A DNA stretch of 64,000 nt from Symsagittifera roscoffensis (lineage: Eukaryota > Xenacoelomorpha > Acoela > Convolutidae). The DNA lies in NCBI RefSeq assembly GCF_963678635.1, contig NC_087069.1, forward strand, positions 50,664,938-50,728,937. The letters are read 5' to 3'. A program made the position numbers and the translations under genes. Below are positions 63,816 through 64,000 of this stretch, in pieces. Below the pieces are notes generated by a model. The model did not search any database and was not told the origin of the DNA. It worked only from the letters and a program-made list of their open reading frames with translations. How positions within the stretch are numbered: position 1 is the first letter of the stretch; each line of letters opens with the position of its first letter.

Positions 63816-64000
63816 GATTCCGCTAATGTAATCGGATTCCGCATCTGTAAGAAGATATCGCAAATTTATGCGGATTCCGCTTGCATTTTGCGGATTCCGC
63901 TTACATTTTGCGGATTCCATCTACAACTGCGGATTCTACGACATTTTTAGTTCACTCAGCATAAATATTAAAATTCAACATGGATTCCACCAACTGTCCC
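63816..64000 (+). repeat. Short tandem repeats around GCGGATTCCGC
   Basis: At least six copies of GCGGATTCC or CGGATTCCGC, several followed by TTGCATTTT or TTACATTTT, about 22 bp apart, running to the window end. The same motif fills the TIR element at 22175-22544. Confidence 0.75.

Noticed and set aside
1-64000. CRISPR arrays, bacterial operons, ribosomal or transfer RNA genes
   Set aside because: Introns, poly(A) signals and eukaryotic transposons rule out prokaryotic features; no tRNA cloverleaf or rRNA segment was recognised by eye.
1-64000. Firm assignment to a larvacean tunicate
   Set aside because: GC-AG introns and env-bearing gypsy elements are suggestive only; no species-diagnostic gene is present.

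Overview
The window looks like AT-rich metazoan nuclear DNA. It has spliced genes with GT-AG introns (plus two GC-AG introns inferred from reading frame), an AATAAA signal, and many transposable elements of animal type (Ty3/gypsy, Copia, LINE, hAT-like and TA-target DNA elements). The species cannot be named from the sequence. GC-AG introns and env-bearing Ty3/gypsy elements would fit a larvacean tunicate, but this is only a weak hint.

Layout. (1) 1-10394: the 3' part of a large env-bearing LTR retroelement on the + strand. It holds the C-terminal part of pol (integrase), then five tightly packed or overlapping ORFs: two short hydrophobic ORFs, an ORF of about 378 codons without an ATG, an 863-aa envelope-like glycoprotein, and a 601-aa protein of unknown function. 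A 79-nt intron-like segment, an untranslated region, a polypurine tract and the 3' LTR follow. (2) 10395-14493: repeats only, including an inverted remnant of the same LTR. (3) 14494-35134: one complete TRPM-family ion channel gene on the + strand, 18 coding exons and 1301 aa by my reconstruction. Its introns carry an internally deleted hAT transposon, several terminal-inverted-repeat (TIR) elements and short repeats. (4) 35135-36637: 3' flank with coding-like debris. (5) 36638-41866: a decayed Copia retrotransposon on the - strand with two 243-bp LTRs. (6) 41867-50055: a foldback element, TA-target TIR elements and a LINE reverse transcriptase remnant. (7) 50056-55650: a burst of short MITEs that share a GGCTCTTTTCC end and make 8-bp target duplications. 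They surround and fill an intron of a trypsin-like serine protease gene on the - strand, of which only the last two exons were found. (8) 56035-59110: degenerate repeats of about 1 kb in tandem. (9) 59290-61533: a decayed Ty3/gypsy gag-integrase remnant. (10) 61534-64000: mostly featureless, ending in short repeats around GCGGATTCCGC.

Most notable. Five accessory reading frames lie end to end over 5.9 kb of the first retroelement, twice joined by an ATGA stop-start overlap. An intron-like segment with a perfect TACTAAC box follows directly after the last stop. The TRPM gene could be rebuilt in frame across 17 introns. The MITE family has recognisable target duplications at most copies and, in one case, an empty-site homologue within the same window.
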